DNA from: CALAMC01 sp964459465
GTDB lineage: Bacteria > Zixibacteria > MSB-5A5 > GN15 > PGXB01
Assembly (NCBI GenBank): GCA_964459465.1
Contig: CAYWLR010000016.1
Span: 13,107-77,106 of the forward strand
DNA length: 64,000 nt
Direction of reading: 5' to 3'
A program made the position numbers and the translations under genes. Positions 24,166 to 33,215 of the stretch are shown here, one piece after another (the stretch's first letter is position 1; each line of letters begins with the position of its first letter). The notes under the pieces are model-generated. The model did no database searches, was not told where the DNA came from, and worked only from the letters and a program-made list of their open reading frames with translations.

Positions 24166-25521
24166 TTAGACCTGCGGGAGTTTTGACGCTAAATCCTTCA
24201 GCAGCTCCTCCGGGAAATCAGCGTCGATTAGTTTGCCTGAATTGTAATTTTCATAAGCGGCCAGATCAAAATAGCCATGCCCGCTCAACAGAAAGACGAT
24301 GGTTTTGGCCTCGCCGGATTTTTTGCACTTTTGGGCTTCATCTATGGCCGCCCGAATGGCATGCGCACTTTCCGGGGCGGGGATGATTCCCTCGGCCTGG
24401 GCGAAGGTTATGGCCGCCGAGAAAACGTCGCTCTGGCGATAGGCCACCGCCTCAATCAACTTCTGATCGTGTAACAGGCACAGAATCGGCGCATCGCCGT
24501 GATAGCGCAGGCCCCCGGCATGAATCGGCGCCGGGACGAATTGTGAACCGAGCGTGAACATTTTCATAAGCGGCGTCAGACCGACCGTATCGCCGAAATC
24601 ATAGTGATAAATGCCCTTGGTTAAAGTTGGGCAGGCGGTCGGTTCCACCGCGATCAGGCGCAGATTTTTATGTGCGGTCATCTTGTCTTTTACAAAGGGA
24701 AATATCAACCCCGAAAAATTCGAGCCGCCGCCGACACACCCGATTAAAATGTCTGGATAAATATCCAGCTTTTCAAGCTGGGTTTTGGTTTCCAGCCCGG
24801 TCACCGTTTGGTGAAGGCAGACATGGTTGAGAACACTGCCCAGGGAGTACTTGGTATCATCGTGAGTGGCGGCGTCCTCGACCGCCTCGCTGATGGCTAT
24901 TCCCAGCGACCCGGTGCAATCGGGGTGCTCGGCCAAAATGGTCTGGCCGGCCCGGGTCAGCCCGGTCGGCGACGGATGCACCGTCGCGCCGAAAGTCTGC
25001 ATTAAAGTTTTCCGGTACGGTTTCTGTTCGTAGCTGACTTTGACCATATAGACGGTACAACCCAGGTTGAAAGTTTTGCATGCGAACGACAGGGCGCTGC
25101 CCCATTGTCCGGCCCCGGTTTCGGTGGCGAGGCGCTTGACCCCTTCATTCATATTGTAAAAAGCCTGGGCTACCGCCGTGTTGGGTTTGTGCGATCCGGT
25201 CGGACTGACCGATTCGTTTTTGTAATAGATGCGTGCCGGGGTATCGAGCATTTTTTCCAGCCGCAAGGCACGATGCAAAGGTGACGGACGCCACAGCTTG
25301 TAAACTTCCCGAACCGGTTTGGGAATTTCAATCCAGCTATCCTGACTGACTTCCTGCTTGATCAGTTCCATCGGGAACAGCGGGGCCAGGTCGGCCGGGC
25401 CGATCGGTTGTTTGGTTCCCGGGTGCAACACCGGGTCCAGCGGCCGGGGCAGATCCGGTATAATATTGTACCAGGTCTTGGGCAGGTCGCTTTCATCCAG
25501 AAGGTAGCGGGTTTTGTCCAT
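24166..25521 (-). CDS. trpB: Tryptophan synthase beta-like protein, TrpB2 type
   Basis: 451 residues, the TrpB2 length (classical TrpB is about 400). PLP lysine K112 in SPTGSHKPNTA; the GCVGGGSNFSG phosphate-binding loop; the opening RYLLDESDLPKTWYNI and the RPSPLHRA segment are TrpB2 hallmarks. It makes L-tryptophan from indole and a serine donor; published work on archaeal TrpB2 enzymes found O-phospho-L-serine to be the preferred donor. No trpA is nearby, consistent with TrpB2 working alone. ATG 25521 with AAGGAG is chosen over an in-frame TTG at 25527. It is 25 bases downstream of a ParB-fold gene resembling free serine kinases, on the same strand, so the two are probably one operon. Confidence 0.9.
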   Translation of the reverse strand: MDKTRYLLDESDLPKTWYNIIPDLPRPLDPVLHPGTKQPIGPADLAPLFPMELIKQEVSQDSWIEIPKPVREVYKLWRPSPLHRALRLEKMLDTPARIYYKNESVSPTGSHKPNTAVAQAFYNMNEGVKRLATETGAGQWGSALSFACKTFNLGCTVYMVKVSYEQKPYRKTLMQTFGATVHPSPTGLTRAGQTILAEHPDCTGSLGIAISEAVEDAATHDDTKYSLGSVLNHVCLHQTVTGLETKTQLEKLDIYPDILIGCVGGGSNFSGLIFPFVKDKMTAHKNLRLIAVEPTACPTLTKGIYHYDFGDTVGLTPLMKMFTLGSQFVPAPIHAGGLRYHGDAPILCLLHDQKLIEAVAYRQSDVFSAAITFAQAEGIIPAPESAHAIRAAIDEAQKCKKSGEAKTIVFLLSGHGYFDLAAYENYNSGKLIDADFPEELLKDLASKLPQV

Positions 25522-25546
25522 CGTCAATCTCCTTTATCTCGTTATA

Positions 25547-26422
25547 TTATTCATCGAAAGCAAAAGTGGGCTCGCGGTAGAACCTTATCGATTTGTTCCG
25601 AACCATGGTCAGAATCATTGCGTCCAGTTCTTTGTTTTTTTTGTCAAGCGGATGGTCGGCTTTAAGAAATTCCAGTTCCATATTGAGTCCCAGCGCCCGC
25701 TTGGGCAAAAAAACGCGGGTTATGCCCGAAGGGATTTTTATTCCCTGAAGGGCCAGTTCCAAAAGTTCGCTTTTGTCGAAGCCACGAAAAGAAATGAGCG
25801 TCTTGAAGTCAGGATAATGCCGCTTGAGATGCTCCAGATTAATATAGCTGACCCGGTCATAGATATCATCGTGAAGATACAATTCGGTAAGGCGTGAAAG
25901 CTGTGACACCTGTTCTTTTAGATCGCCGTCGGAACCGACCGTGCACAGGCGACCGTCAGAAAATATAAGGGTGCACAGCCTCTTGTGCTCATCGGTCAGA
26001 ATCGCTCCGTTTCTTTCGTTTTCGACCCGGTCTTCGGCGTGGTCGAAACACCGGATGCCGTCCATCGCGGCAATTTTGGTCTTGAAAAATTTGCGGTCCA
26101 GTTTTTCGATGGCATGATGCCACGTATCGATTATCAGTAACTTGTCATCGATATCCACCACTTGCACCACGATATGTTTCAGCCCGCAGTCTTTTATGGC
26201 GGTGACCCGGTTGGCGCCGTCAAGGATAATATATTCGCTATGGCCGTCACACCGGGCGACAATGGGGGGGTTTTTAAGGATTTTTTCCTGTTTTAGCCGG
26301 GCCACCAACTTTTCCCGGCGGAAATCATCGGGATTTTCATGAAAACGCAGACAATTGATTGCGACTATTTTCAGAATCGGCAGTTCGCCGATTTTAAGTT
26401 CATTGTTGAGAGGTTTTGGCAT
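25547..26422 (-). CDS. ParB/sulfiredoxin-fold protein resembling free L-serine kinase (SerK/SbnI type)
   Basis: 291 residues from ATG 26422, which has GAGG six bases upstream; an in-frame ATG at 26482 lacks a site. Residues about 12-90 are a ParB-N/sulfiredoxin fold: a Glu at 29 in FHENPD, the LKNPPIV strand and the nucleotide-loop motif LDGANRV (67-73). The order matches ParB-fold serine kinases such as archaeal SerK and staphylococcal SbnI rather than chromosome-partition ParB, because there is no HTH domain and no parA neighbour. The C-terminal 200 residues are a mixed alpha/beta region I cannot assign. Downstream partner trpB2 would consume O-phosphoserine, which supports the kinase reading. 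Kinase activity is inferred. Confidence 0.65.
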   Translation of the reverse strand: MPKPLNNELKIGELPILKIVAINCLRFHENPDDFRREKLVARLKQEKILKNPPIVARCDGHSEYIILDGANRVTAIKDCGLKHIVVQVVDIDDKLLIIDTWHHAIEKLDRKFFKTKIAAMDGIRCFDHAEDRVENERNGAILTDEHKRLCTLIFSDGRLCTVGSDGDLKEQVSQLSRLTELYLHDDIYDRVSYINLEHLKRHYPDFKTLISFRGFDKSELLELALQGIKIPSGITRVFLPKRALGLNMELEFLKADHPLDKKNKELDAMILTMVRNKSIRFYREPTFAFDE

Positions 26423-26607
26423 AAATTCCTCGGTTATTTGTCCGGCGGCGGGCCGCTTCCATAAATACGGACGCTTTCGCATAGTTATCGGCGGGAGTAT
26501 CGAATTATTGACCGGGCCGGAAAAACCGATTAGCCATGCGCGAGAATTATATTTATTGTGGATAAGCCAGAATATTGATATCTTAGCCGCCGGAACAAAT
26601 TATAAAA

Positions 26608-27084
26608 ATGCCAAAAAACCCGCTGTTATATTCGTTTATACTGTCGCTTTTGCCGATTTCGGAACTTCGCGGCGGCATACCCTTTGCCGTCGCTCATGAT
26701 ATTTCCCTCCCGATTGCCTTCGCGCTGTGTGTTGTGGGCAACATGCTGGTCATACCGATTACCTACCTGTTTCTGGAAACGTTGCACAAGCAGTTTTACA
26801 AAGGCAATTTTTACCGGACTCTCTTCGATAAATGGGTTGAGCGAACACGCCGTAAAGCCGAGAAGAATGTCGCGAAATACGGTTACTGGGGGGTAATGCT
26901 GTTCGTGGCTATTCCGTTGCCCGTGACCGGCGCCTACACCGGAACTCTGGCCGCCTGGATATTGAAACTCGACCGTAAAAAATCATTTTGGTTTCTGGCG
27001 GGGGGAGTGATAATTGCGGGTATAATAGTCTCGCTGGCGACGGTGTCCGGCATCAAAGCCTTTGAAATTTTCATGAAAAATTGA
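26608..27084 (+). CDS. Small multidrug-export-family membrane protein (COG2426 type)
   Basis: 158 residues with four hydrophobic segments: LLYSFILSLLPISELRGGIP at the start, LPIAFALCVVGNMLVIPITY, GYWGVMLFVAIPLPVTGAYTG, and FLAGGVIIAGIIVSLATVSG. The ELRGGIP and PLPVTGAYTG motifs are characteristic of the Sm_multidrug_ex family. The name is historical and no transport activity is established. It stands alone between the divergent serine-kinase-like gene and a convergent glycosyltransferase. Confidence 0.82.
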   Translation: MPKNPLLYSFILSLLPISELRGGIPFAVAHDISLPIAFALCVVGNMLVIPITYLFLETLHKQFYKGNFYRTLFDKWVERTRRKAEKNVAKYGYWGVMLFVAIPLPVTGAYTGTLAAWILKLDRKKSFWFLAGGVIIAGIIVSLATVSGIKAFEIFMKN

Positions 27085-27107
27085 GGTCAACCCGGCCGAT
27101 TTTCCGA

Positions 27108-28142
27108 TTATTCCGCTTGCCCGCCGGTCAACTCCTCAAAAATCTTTTCCATACGGTCAGCGGCGTCTTTAAGGTTGAATTCTCTTAGAATGGTTTCATG
27201 CACTTCATCGCTGACATATCTCCAGGCGATACCACGCTCGATATCATTCCGTATTGTCTCACAATCATGACGGCCGTGGTTTTTATCCTCAATGTCTCCG
27301 AAACCACAGGCGATGGCTCCGTCGATATTGTCCTCGTCGACAAGACCTATAATTCCGCCGGCACCCGCCGCTATTAACGGACGACCCATCATGAGCGCTT
27401 CGACGGCCGCCGAACCCGAGGCCACCACGATGTCGGATTCGGCCAGGTATGTCCGGGTGTCCTCACCCGTTCCGATTGGTTCGATATTGTTTTCGAATTT
27501 GGCGAATTCCGCCGGCAGCCGATCGATTCCGATAATTCGGACGTCGTACTTATCAAATTCGAAAATGTCCTGCATCATTTTCAGGGCCACGCCGCCTCCG
27601 GTTCCGATCAGATCACCCGCCAGCGACACAATCGGACGGGGAGTCTTCCTTTTAAATGCACGCGGAGTGAAATAATCGGGGTCAACTCCCAGATGAGTTA
27701 TGCCTATATTTTCCGGGGATATCCCGGCATTTTCAATCGCGCATGTCTTGAGTTGTTCCCAGGCCGCAAGAATTCGCCGTCCGCAAATTTTTAATGAATC
27801 CATAAGAGAAGACGCCGTGCCGCAATCATGGAGAGTCGTGACCAGCGGAATACCTTTCATCCGTGCCGCTCGATACACGACCCGGTCGGGACCGTGGGCA
27901 TGAATGACGTCGGCGCCGACATCCTTGATCAGACGGTGCAGGGTCAGAGTATTGCGGATAAGTCCCGGGATGCCGGAATATTTGAAGCTGAACGTGATAT
28001 GTTCAGCCTCGCTTTCCCGATTCATCAGGTCGGACAAAATAAAAACACGGTGACCGCGTCGCAGCAGTTCATCGGATAAACTGACGACATGTTTCTCGGC
28101 GTCGGGCGATTCGGTCGGCGGCAGGGCCATGACGATGTTCAT
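27108..28142 (-). CDS. GT4-type glycosyltransferase, paralogue 1
   Basis: 344 residues, GT-B fold. N-terminal MNIVMAL followed by a Rossmann domain with DVIHAHGPDR; C-terminal nucleotide-sugar domain with the E-x7-E region GSAAVEALMMGRPLIAAGAGG near residue 245. It transfers a sugar from an NDP-sugar donor; acceptor unknown. It is a clear paralogue of the next gene upstream (28193-29236), sharing the opening, the HAHG/HAHA motif and the closing PLIAAG.../GLV-D-DNID-A segment. The pair is on one strand, 50 bases apart, and likely cotranscribed with the flavodiiron gene upstream. Confidence 0.85.
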   Translation of the reverse strand: MNIVMALPPTESPDAEKHVVSLSDELLRRGHRVFILSDLMNRESEAEHITFSFKYSGIPGLIRNTLTLHRLIKDVGADVIHAHGPDRVVYRAARMKGIPLVTTLHDCGTASSLMDSLKICGRRILAAWEQLKTCAIENAGISPENIGITHLGVDPDYFTPRAFKRKTPRPIVSLAGDLIGTGGGVALKMMQDIFEFDKYDVRIIGIDRLPAEFAKFENNIEPIGTGEDTRTYLAESDIVVASGSAAVEALMMGRPLIAAGAGGIIGLVDEDNIDGAIACGFGDIEDKNHGRHDCETIRNDIERGIAWRYVSDEVHETILREFNLKDAADRMEKIFEELTGGQAE

Positions 28143-28192
28143 AATATGTACGTACCCGCAATTGTGGCCATTATTCTGATTTTCGATTAAAG

Positions 28193-29236
28193 CTATTTCC
28201 TGTTTTTTAGCTCAATTTGCTCCCGATAAATGCACTCCAGGCGGTCGACAATCAGTTTGATGTCGAATTCATTTCTAACTCGGGCCATGACTTCCCTGTC
28301 GGCGCTTTTGATATCAAGGGCCCGAAGGATATCGCCTTTGACGGGACCGAGGTTGTGGGTTTTGCGTTCGTCGGGATTCCAATCGCCAAAGTTGTTGGCC
28401 AGGGCTGCGTCGATATTATCCCGTGTGACAAGTCCCACCGACGTATCTTCGCCCACGGCGACGACCGGCCGTCCCATCAGGATGGCCTCCATGGCCACCC
28501 GTCCGGCGCCGACGACGACATCCGATTCCGCCATGAATCCGGTGACGTCGTCGACATAACCGACAAATTCGACCCGGTCGGCAAATTTCCCGAACCTGAT
28601 AGGGATGTCGCTCCCGCCGACGGATTTTACGATGTACCTATCGTAATCAAATACCTCATCCATGAGATGATAGGCGATTTCACCCTTTGGTCCGGATAAA
28701 CGTCCGATAATCGAGACCACCGGTTTGTGATTGTTGACCATATTCTCCGGCGGGGCAAAAGCTGTGGTATCGATACCGTTGCGTAAAATGATTATTTTTT
28801 CCGGGTCTATTCCCAGGCGATTGACAGTATGGGTCTTCACATTTTCGCAGATGGCAATCGACAGATCACCGAAAGCGGGAAATATTTTTTTCGAAAAGTG
28901 TATCGCCTGGCGGCTGTGAAGAGTCGTGAGCATGGCCGTTTTGGTAAGGCGCGTAGCTATGTATGAAACCCAGCTCGACGCCCGGGCGTGAGCGTGAATA
29001 AGATCGATATTTTTCTCCCGAATAAAGCCGACAAGTTTTTTTATTATGCGCCAGCGATCGGGATAGTGCCGACGGCAAAACGGGACCGGGTGATATTCGG
29101 CATTGGTGCGGCGGCTAAGATTGTCGGACATTATATACACTTTATGTCCGCGGCGGATCAATTCGTCGGATATGGATACGGCGTACGTTTCGGCGCCGGT
29201 CATCTCGATCTGCGCCAGGGCCATAAGAATGTTCAT
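28193..29236 (-). CDS. GT4-type glycosyltransferase, paralogue 2
   Basis: 347 residues, GT-B fold. MNILMALAQIEMTGAETYA gives the usual glycine-containing N-terminal loop; IDLIHAHARASSW, then IIGRLSGPKGE at the start of the C-terminal domain, and GRVAMEAILMGRPVVAVGED as the donor-binding E-x7-E region. More canonical than its paralogue downstream, which has lost some loop residues. The stop codon of the flavodiiron gene is three bases upstream of its ATG, so it is translated from the same message. Likely role in cell-surface glycan synthesis, by family. Confidence 0.87.
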   Translation of the reverse strand: MNILMALAQIEMTGAETYAVSISDELIRRGHKVYIMSDNLSRRTNAEYHPVPFCRRHYPDRWRIIKKLVGFIREKNIDLIHAHARASSWVSYIATRLTKTAMLTTLHSRQAIHFSKKIFPAFGDLSIAICENVKTHTVNRLGIDPEKIIILRNGIDTTAFAPPENMVNNHKPVVSIIGRLSGPKGEIAYHLMDEVFDYDRYIVKSVGGSDIPIRFGKFADRVEFVGYVDDVTGFMAESDVVVGAGRVAMEAILMGRPVVAVGEDTSVGLVTRDNIDAALANNFGDWNPDERKTHNLGPVKGDILRALDIKSADREVMARVRNEFDIKLIVDRLECIYREQIELKNRK

Positions 29237-29239
29237 CGT

Positions 29240-30430
29240 TTAGGCACCGAGGATTTTATTGCGAATCTTCTCTCCGAGGTCGAAACTGCGGCCCAGGGCG
29301 TCGTTTCCCGGCACATAGTTGACGCTGACGCCGTCGTCGACAATCTGGAATTTCATTTCTTCGAGCATACCGTTCAATTGTTTGACGATGGTATCCTGCC
29401 AGCCATAGGATCCAAAGGCGGCCGCCAATTTATTCTGCGGCGCCAGGCCTTTCATATAGGTAAGAAAATCGGCCATTTTCGGCAGAATGTTCTTATTGAG
29501 TACCGATGAACCGATGACCACTGCCCGCGCCTCCAGTATTTCGGTGATGATGTCGCTCCGATTATTGTAGCGCATGTCGAAAACGCGAACCGAAACGCCG
29601 TTGGCGTCGAGTCCGTCGGCAATGGCCCGGGCCATGCGCGCCGTGCTCTCCCACATGGTGTCGTACACGATAACCGCTTTCGGAATATTTTTATGTTCCG
29701 ACCAGTCGACATATTTCCGCATGATTCCGGCCACGTCCCTGCGCCAGAGCAATCCATGGTCACAGGCGAGAACGGCGGGGCTGATATTCTTGCCTTCCAG
29801 CCTGGTTAGAAACTTGCGCATTCCCGCTGACACGGGATAAAAGATATTGGCATAATATTTGGCCGCCTGAAAGTAAAGCTCGCCCGGCTCGACCTGGTCG
29901 TCAAAGCGCTCGTTGGTTGCCCAGTGCTGGCCAAAGATGTCGTTGGATATCAGGATATTATCCTCTTTGACATGCGAAACCATGCTTTCCGGCCAATGGA
30001 GCATCGGGGAACCGATGAATTCAATCGTTTTGCCACCCAAATCGAGCGTATCACCTTCTTTTATTATTTCAAACGGCCAGTCATTGGCGCCGTAATGCGC
30101 CGTAAGGGTTTTCTGGGCATTAGCCGTGCAATACAGTTTTTTGGGACGGACCATTTTCATGATTTCCGGCAACGCCCCGGTGTGATCCATCTCGGCATGG
30201 TTAACTACAATAAAATCTATTGCCGACGGATCAACCAACTTCTTCAGGCCTTCCGCAAATTCATCGGTATAATCGGCTTTGGCGGTATCGAATAATGCCG
30301 TTTTTCCGGCTTTCACCAGGAAGGCGTTATAAGTTGATCCCTTTTCGGTTTGATAACCGTGGAAATCACGCAGATTCCAGTCGATAATGCCCAGACAATA
30401 TATATTGGGAGCTATTTCAATCGGTTTCAT
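29240..30430 (-). CDS. fprA: Flavodiiron protein (FprA, A-type flavoprotein)
   Basis: 396 residues, the size of class A flavodiiron proteins. N-terminal metallo-beta-lactamase-like domain with the diiron motif H78-A-E80-M-D82-H83 (NHAEMDHTG), then His of MLHWPES, Asp of SNDIFGQH and His of ACDHGLLW; C-terminal flavodoxin domain with an FMN loop YDTMWESTARMA. These cytoplasmic enzymes reduce O2 to water and/or NO to N2O, protecting anaerobes. The electron donor (rubredoxin) is not encoded nearby. All diiron ligands appear present. First gene of a three-gene minus-strand run with two glycosyltransferases. NO reduction would fit the HAO-like system at 15.9 kb, but the genes are not linked. Confidence 0.92.
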   Translation of the reverse strand: MKPIEIAPNIYCLGIIDWNLRDFHGYQTEKGSTYNAFLVKAGKTALFDTAKADYTDEFAEGLKKLVDPSAIDFIVVNHAEMDHTGALPEIMKMVRPKKLYCTANAQKTLTAHYGANDWPFEIIKEGDTLDLGGKTIEFIGSPMLHWPESMVSHVKEDNILISNDIFGQHWATNERFDDQVEPGELYFQAAKYYANIFYPVSAGMRKFLTRLEGKNISPAVLACDHGLLWRRDVAGIMRKYVDWSEHKNIPKAVIVYDTMWESTARMARAIADGLDANGVSVRVFDMRYNNRSDIITEILEARAVVIGSSVLNKNILPKMADFLTYMKGLAPQNKLAAAFGSYGWQDTIVKQLNGMLEEMKFQIVDDGVSVNYVPGNDALGRSFDLGEKIRNKILGA

Positions 30431-30561
30431 GGCCTTCTCTCGCTTTGTTTACGGTTATATTTTAAAACCTGAAATTAAACAAAATAATGGCGATTATCAA
30501 GTGTCGGATTTAAATATTCAACCGTAGATGCTTGCCGCAAATATATAAGTGGTGAATTGAC

Positions 30562-30589
30562 TTGCCTTTAGCCGGCCGCGATCTATATT
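30562..30589 (+). promoter_or_regulatory. Putative promoter of the PEP-utilising operon
   Basis: TTGCCT (30562-30567), 16 bases, TATATT (30584-30589). It implies a transcript start near 30596, which argues for translation from ATG 30661 rather than from upstream in-frame codons. Confidence 0.4.
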
Positions 30590-30660
30590 GGGAGATAAGG
30601 CCTGGCCCGCGCCGTATGGCCGGGATATTGGCCCGCGTCGCTTTTCTGGAGTACATATTT

Positions 30661-33210
30661 ATGGGGTGGTTGAACAAAGGATATAGTGCCGAAGATGAAG
30701 AAGTCAAAGTTGTCCTCGAACAACTGAATAAGAAATTCGATATTTTCACCCGTCTGCTGGAAAAAAACAACCATATCCTGTCAATCATGGGTGACCTCAA
30801 GGAAAAGGCCCAGGGTGACTTTGTTTTCGATACCAATTATATTCGCAACACGCTCGACGAAGTCCGCTTCAGTGTCGAGGAGCTGATCTGGCTTCTGGTT
30901 GAACTTGGCGGTGAAGATTATTTCCCCCTCAAGTACCGGTTCGACATAATTGATGCCCGCGTAGAAAAACTCATGCCCGGCAATCAGCCGATTCCACAGG
31001 ATGATTTTATCATTCCCTTCGAAAAGATAAACAGCAAACGCGCTTTCAGTGTCGGCAGTAAAAACGCCCATTTGGGTGAAATGAAGACAAAACTTGGCCT
31101 GCCGGTTCCCGATGGCTTTGCCATCAGTGCCTGGGCCTATAAACATTTCATCGACTCCAACCGGCTTCAGCATCGTATCAGTGAGCGGCTCAAGACGCTG
31201 GATATAAAGCAGTTCGGGCAACTCGAAGAGGTCAGCCGGGAAATAAGCGATATGATTATCTCTTCACCGGTGCCGGATGATCTGGCCGCCGTCATCCGGG
31301 AAGCCTTCGACCATATGACCGGAGGTACTCCCGGCGTTCGGGTGGCCCTGCGCTCGAGCGCGCTGGGTGAGGATACCCTGTTCAGTTTTGCCGGGCAGTA
31401 TGCCACCTATCTTAATGTCACCCGCGAAAATTTGCTCGACCGTTATCGAGATGTCATCGCCAGCAAATTCACACCCAAGGCCATTTATTATTTTTTGAGT
31501 CATTCTCTGACCGAATCGGAACTGGCCATGTCGGTCGGGTGTGTGGCCATGGTTGACGCCGCCGTCAGCGGGGTCATCTATTCGCGCGACCCGGTTAACC
31601 CCGACAGCGGTTGTATGATTATTAACAGCTTGTATGGATTGGGCAAAAACCTGGTTGATGGCAAAGTCGAACCGGATCGTTTCCGTGTTTCACGCAAAAA
31701 CATCAACCATCAGGAAATCCATCTGACGCCCAAACCGGTTTGTCTGGTCAGTGACAAAGAAGGTCAAATTGCCGAAATTGCCGTGCCCATCGCGCGCCAG
31801 CTCGAAGCCAGCCTTGACGGCGGCCAGATCCGGCAACTGGCCGAATATGCTTTGATGCTGGAAAAACATTATGGCTGCCCCCAGGATATTGAATTTGCCA
31901 TCGACCATTCCGGTCAGTTGTATTTTCTCCAGGCCCGGCCGTTACGGGTACTGCGATGCGGGATTATCGCGGTTGAACCGGATATAGGACAGCTTAAAGT
32001 TCTGAACCGCGGAGGATTCACCGTTTGCCCCGGCGTCGGAGGCGGACCCGTGTGCCTTGCACGTTCTGCCGCTGACTTGGCCAACATTCCCGACAAAGCC
32101 GTGGTGGTTGCGCCCAGCCCGTTCCCGGGTCTGATAACGGCCATGGGGCGTATCAGCGCCCTTGTGACCAAATCCGGAGGTGTCGCCAGCCATATGGCCA
32201 CTATCGCCCGCGAGTTCCGGTTGCCGACCATCATGGGCATGGCGCAGGCCGATGACCTTAAGCCAGGGCAGGAAGTCACCGTCGATGCCTGCCGCGCGAC
32301 GATCTTCGAGGGTTTTCAGAGAGAATTGATCGAAGTGCGCCGCATCGACGAGGAAGTTTTCAACGATACCGCCATATATGACATTCTGGACAGGGTCCTG
32401 ACCGGCGTCACGCCGCTTAATCTGGTTGATCCAACCTCGCCCGATTTTATTCCCGAGAAATGTCTTACCCTGCATGACATCACCCGCTATGCGCATCAGA
32501 AAGCCATGGATGAAATGTTCACCATTTCGGCCGGAGCCGAAAATACTCTGCGCATCGGTGTTCGGCTCAAAAGCAAGATGCCTCTCAATGTCCGCATTTT
32601 ATACCTCGACCAGGAATACAATACCTATGCCCGGCGCGGGTATGTTAAAGAAAGCGCCATCGAATCGGTCCCGATGCGCGCTTTCTGGAGCGGCATTGTC
32701 GAAGAGGGCTGGCCGGCCCATGCCGACGATGCCCGTATCAAAGACATGGTCGGGTTCAATGCCGTCACGTATGGCCGTAAGCGCGGACGGAAAGACTGGT
32801 CCGACGACAGCCTGGCCGTGCTGGGGGAGACGTATATGATGCTGTCGATGCGTATGGGCTACCATTACACGACATTCGAGGCCGTCTGCACCGAAGAGGT
32901 CAGCAAAAATTTCATTCGCATGCAGTACAAGGAAGGCGGAGCATCGCTGGACAGGCGCATCCGGCGTATCCGGGTCATTACGGAAATACTGACCATTATG
33001 GGCTTTGAAAACCACAGCCATGAGGATTATCTCAACTCGATCATTTCTTATCAGGATCATGGCGCGATAGAAGAAAATCTCCGCCTGCTGGGGCGGTTGA
33101 CCATGATGACCAAGCAACTCGATATGGCATTGTCGTCGGACGAAATCACCGATTGGTACATCCGCGACATCGCCCGGCGGCTGGGTCTGAAAAAGAGTTC
33201 AGGAGTGTAA
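30661..33210 (+). CDS. PEP/pyruvate-binding, PEP-utilising fusion protein
   Basis: 849 residues from ATG 30661 (GGAG about 10 bases upstream). Residues about 1-120 are a charged helical region; then a PPDK/PEP-synthase ATP-grasp domain (SVGSKNAHLGEMK, VALRSSALGEDT, GVIYSRDPVNP, DIEFAIDHSGQLYFLQARPL); then the swivelling phosphohistidine domain with catalytic H511 in GGVASHMATIAREF. The TIM-barrel PEP-binding domain that normally follows is absent; instead about 270 residues of unfamiliar sequence end the protein. So it can probably autophosphorylate from ATP, but the acceptor is unclear; a role as phosphotransfer or regulatory enzyme is possible. First gene of an operon with histidine kinase (5-base gap), response regulator and CBS protein. 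Confidence 0.8.
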   Translation: MGWLNKGYSAEDEEVKVVLEQLNKKFDIFTRLLEKNNHILSIMGDLKEKAQGDFVFDTNYIRNTLDEVRFSVEELIWLLVELGGEDYFPLKYRFDIIDARVEKLMPGNQPIPQDDFIIPFEKINSKRAFSVGSKNAHLGEMKTKLGLPVPDGFAISAWAYKHFIDSNRLQHRISERLKTLDIKQFGQLEEVSREISDMIISSPVPDDLAAVIREAFDHMTGGTPGVRVALRSSALGEDTLFSFAGQYATYLNVTRENLLDRYRDVIASKFTPKAIYYFLSHSLTESELAMSVGCVAMVDAAVSGVIYSRDPVNPDSGCMIINSLYGLGKNLVDGKVEPDRFRVSRKNINHQEIHLTPKPVCLVSDKEGQIAEIAVPIARQLEASLDGGQIRQLAEYALMLEKHYGCPQDIEFAIDHSGQLYFLQARPLRVLRCGIIAVEPDIGQLKVLNRGGFTVCPGVGGGPVCLARSAADLANIPDKAVVVAPSPFPGLITAMGRISALVTKSGGVASHMATIAREFRLPTIMGMAQADDLKPGQEVTVDACRATIFEGFQRELIEVRRIDEEVFNDTAIYDILDRVLTGVTPLNLVDPTSPDFIPEKCLTLHDITRYAHQKAMDEMFTISAGAENTLRIGVRLKSKMPLNVRILYLDQEYNTYARRGYVKESAIESVPMRAFWSGIVEEGWPAHADDARIKDMVGFNAVTYGRKRGRKDWSDDSLAVLGETYMMLSMRMGYHYTTFEAVCTEEVSKNFIRMQYKEGGASLDRRIRRIRVITEILTIMGFENHSHEDYLNSIISYQDHGAIEENLRLLGRLTMMTKQLDMALSSDEITDWYIRDIARRLGLKKSSGV

Positions 33211-33215
33211 TTACA

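Noticed and set aside
25547..26422. Chromosome-partition ParB
   Set aside because: No HTH or C-terminal dimer domain, no parA or parS nearby, and the motif spacing fits ParB-fold kinases better.
30562..30660. N-terminal extension of the PEP-utilising protein from TTG 30562
   Set aside because: The extension holds a promoter-like pair (30562-30589), has no ribosome site, and the sequence is Arg/Pro-rich and unlike protein; ATG 30661 is better.
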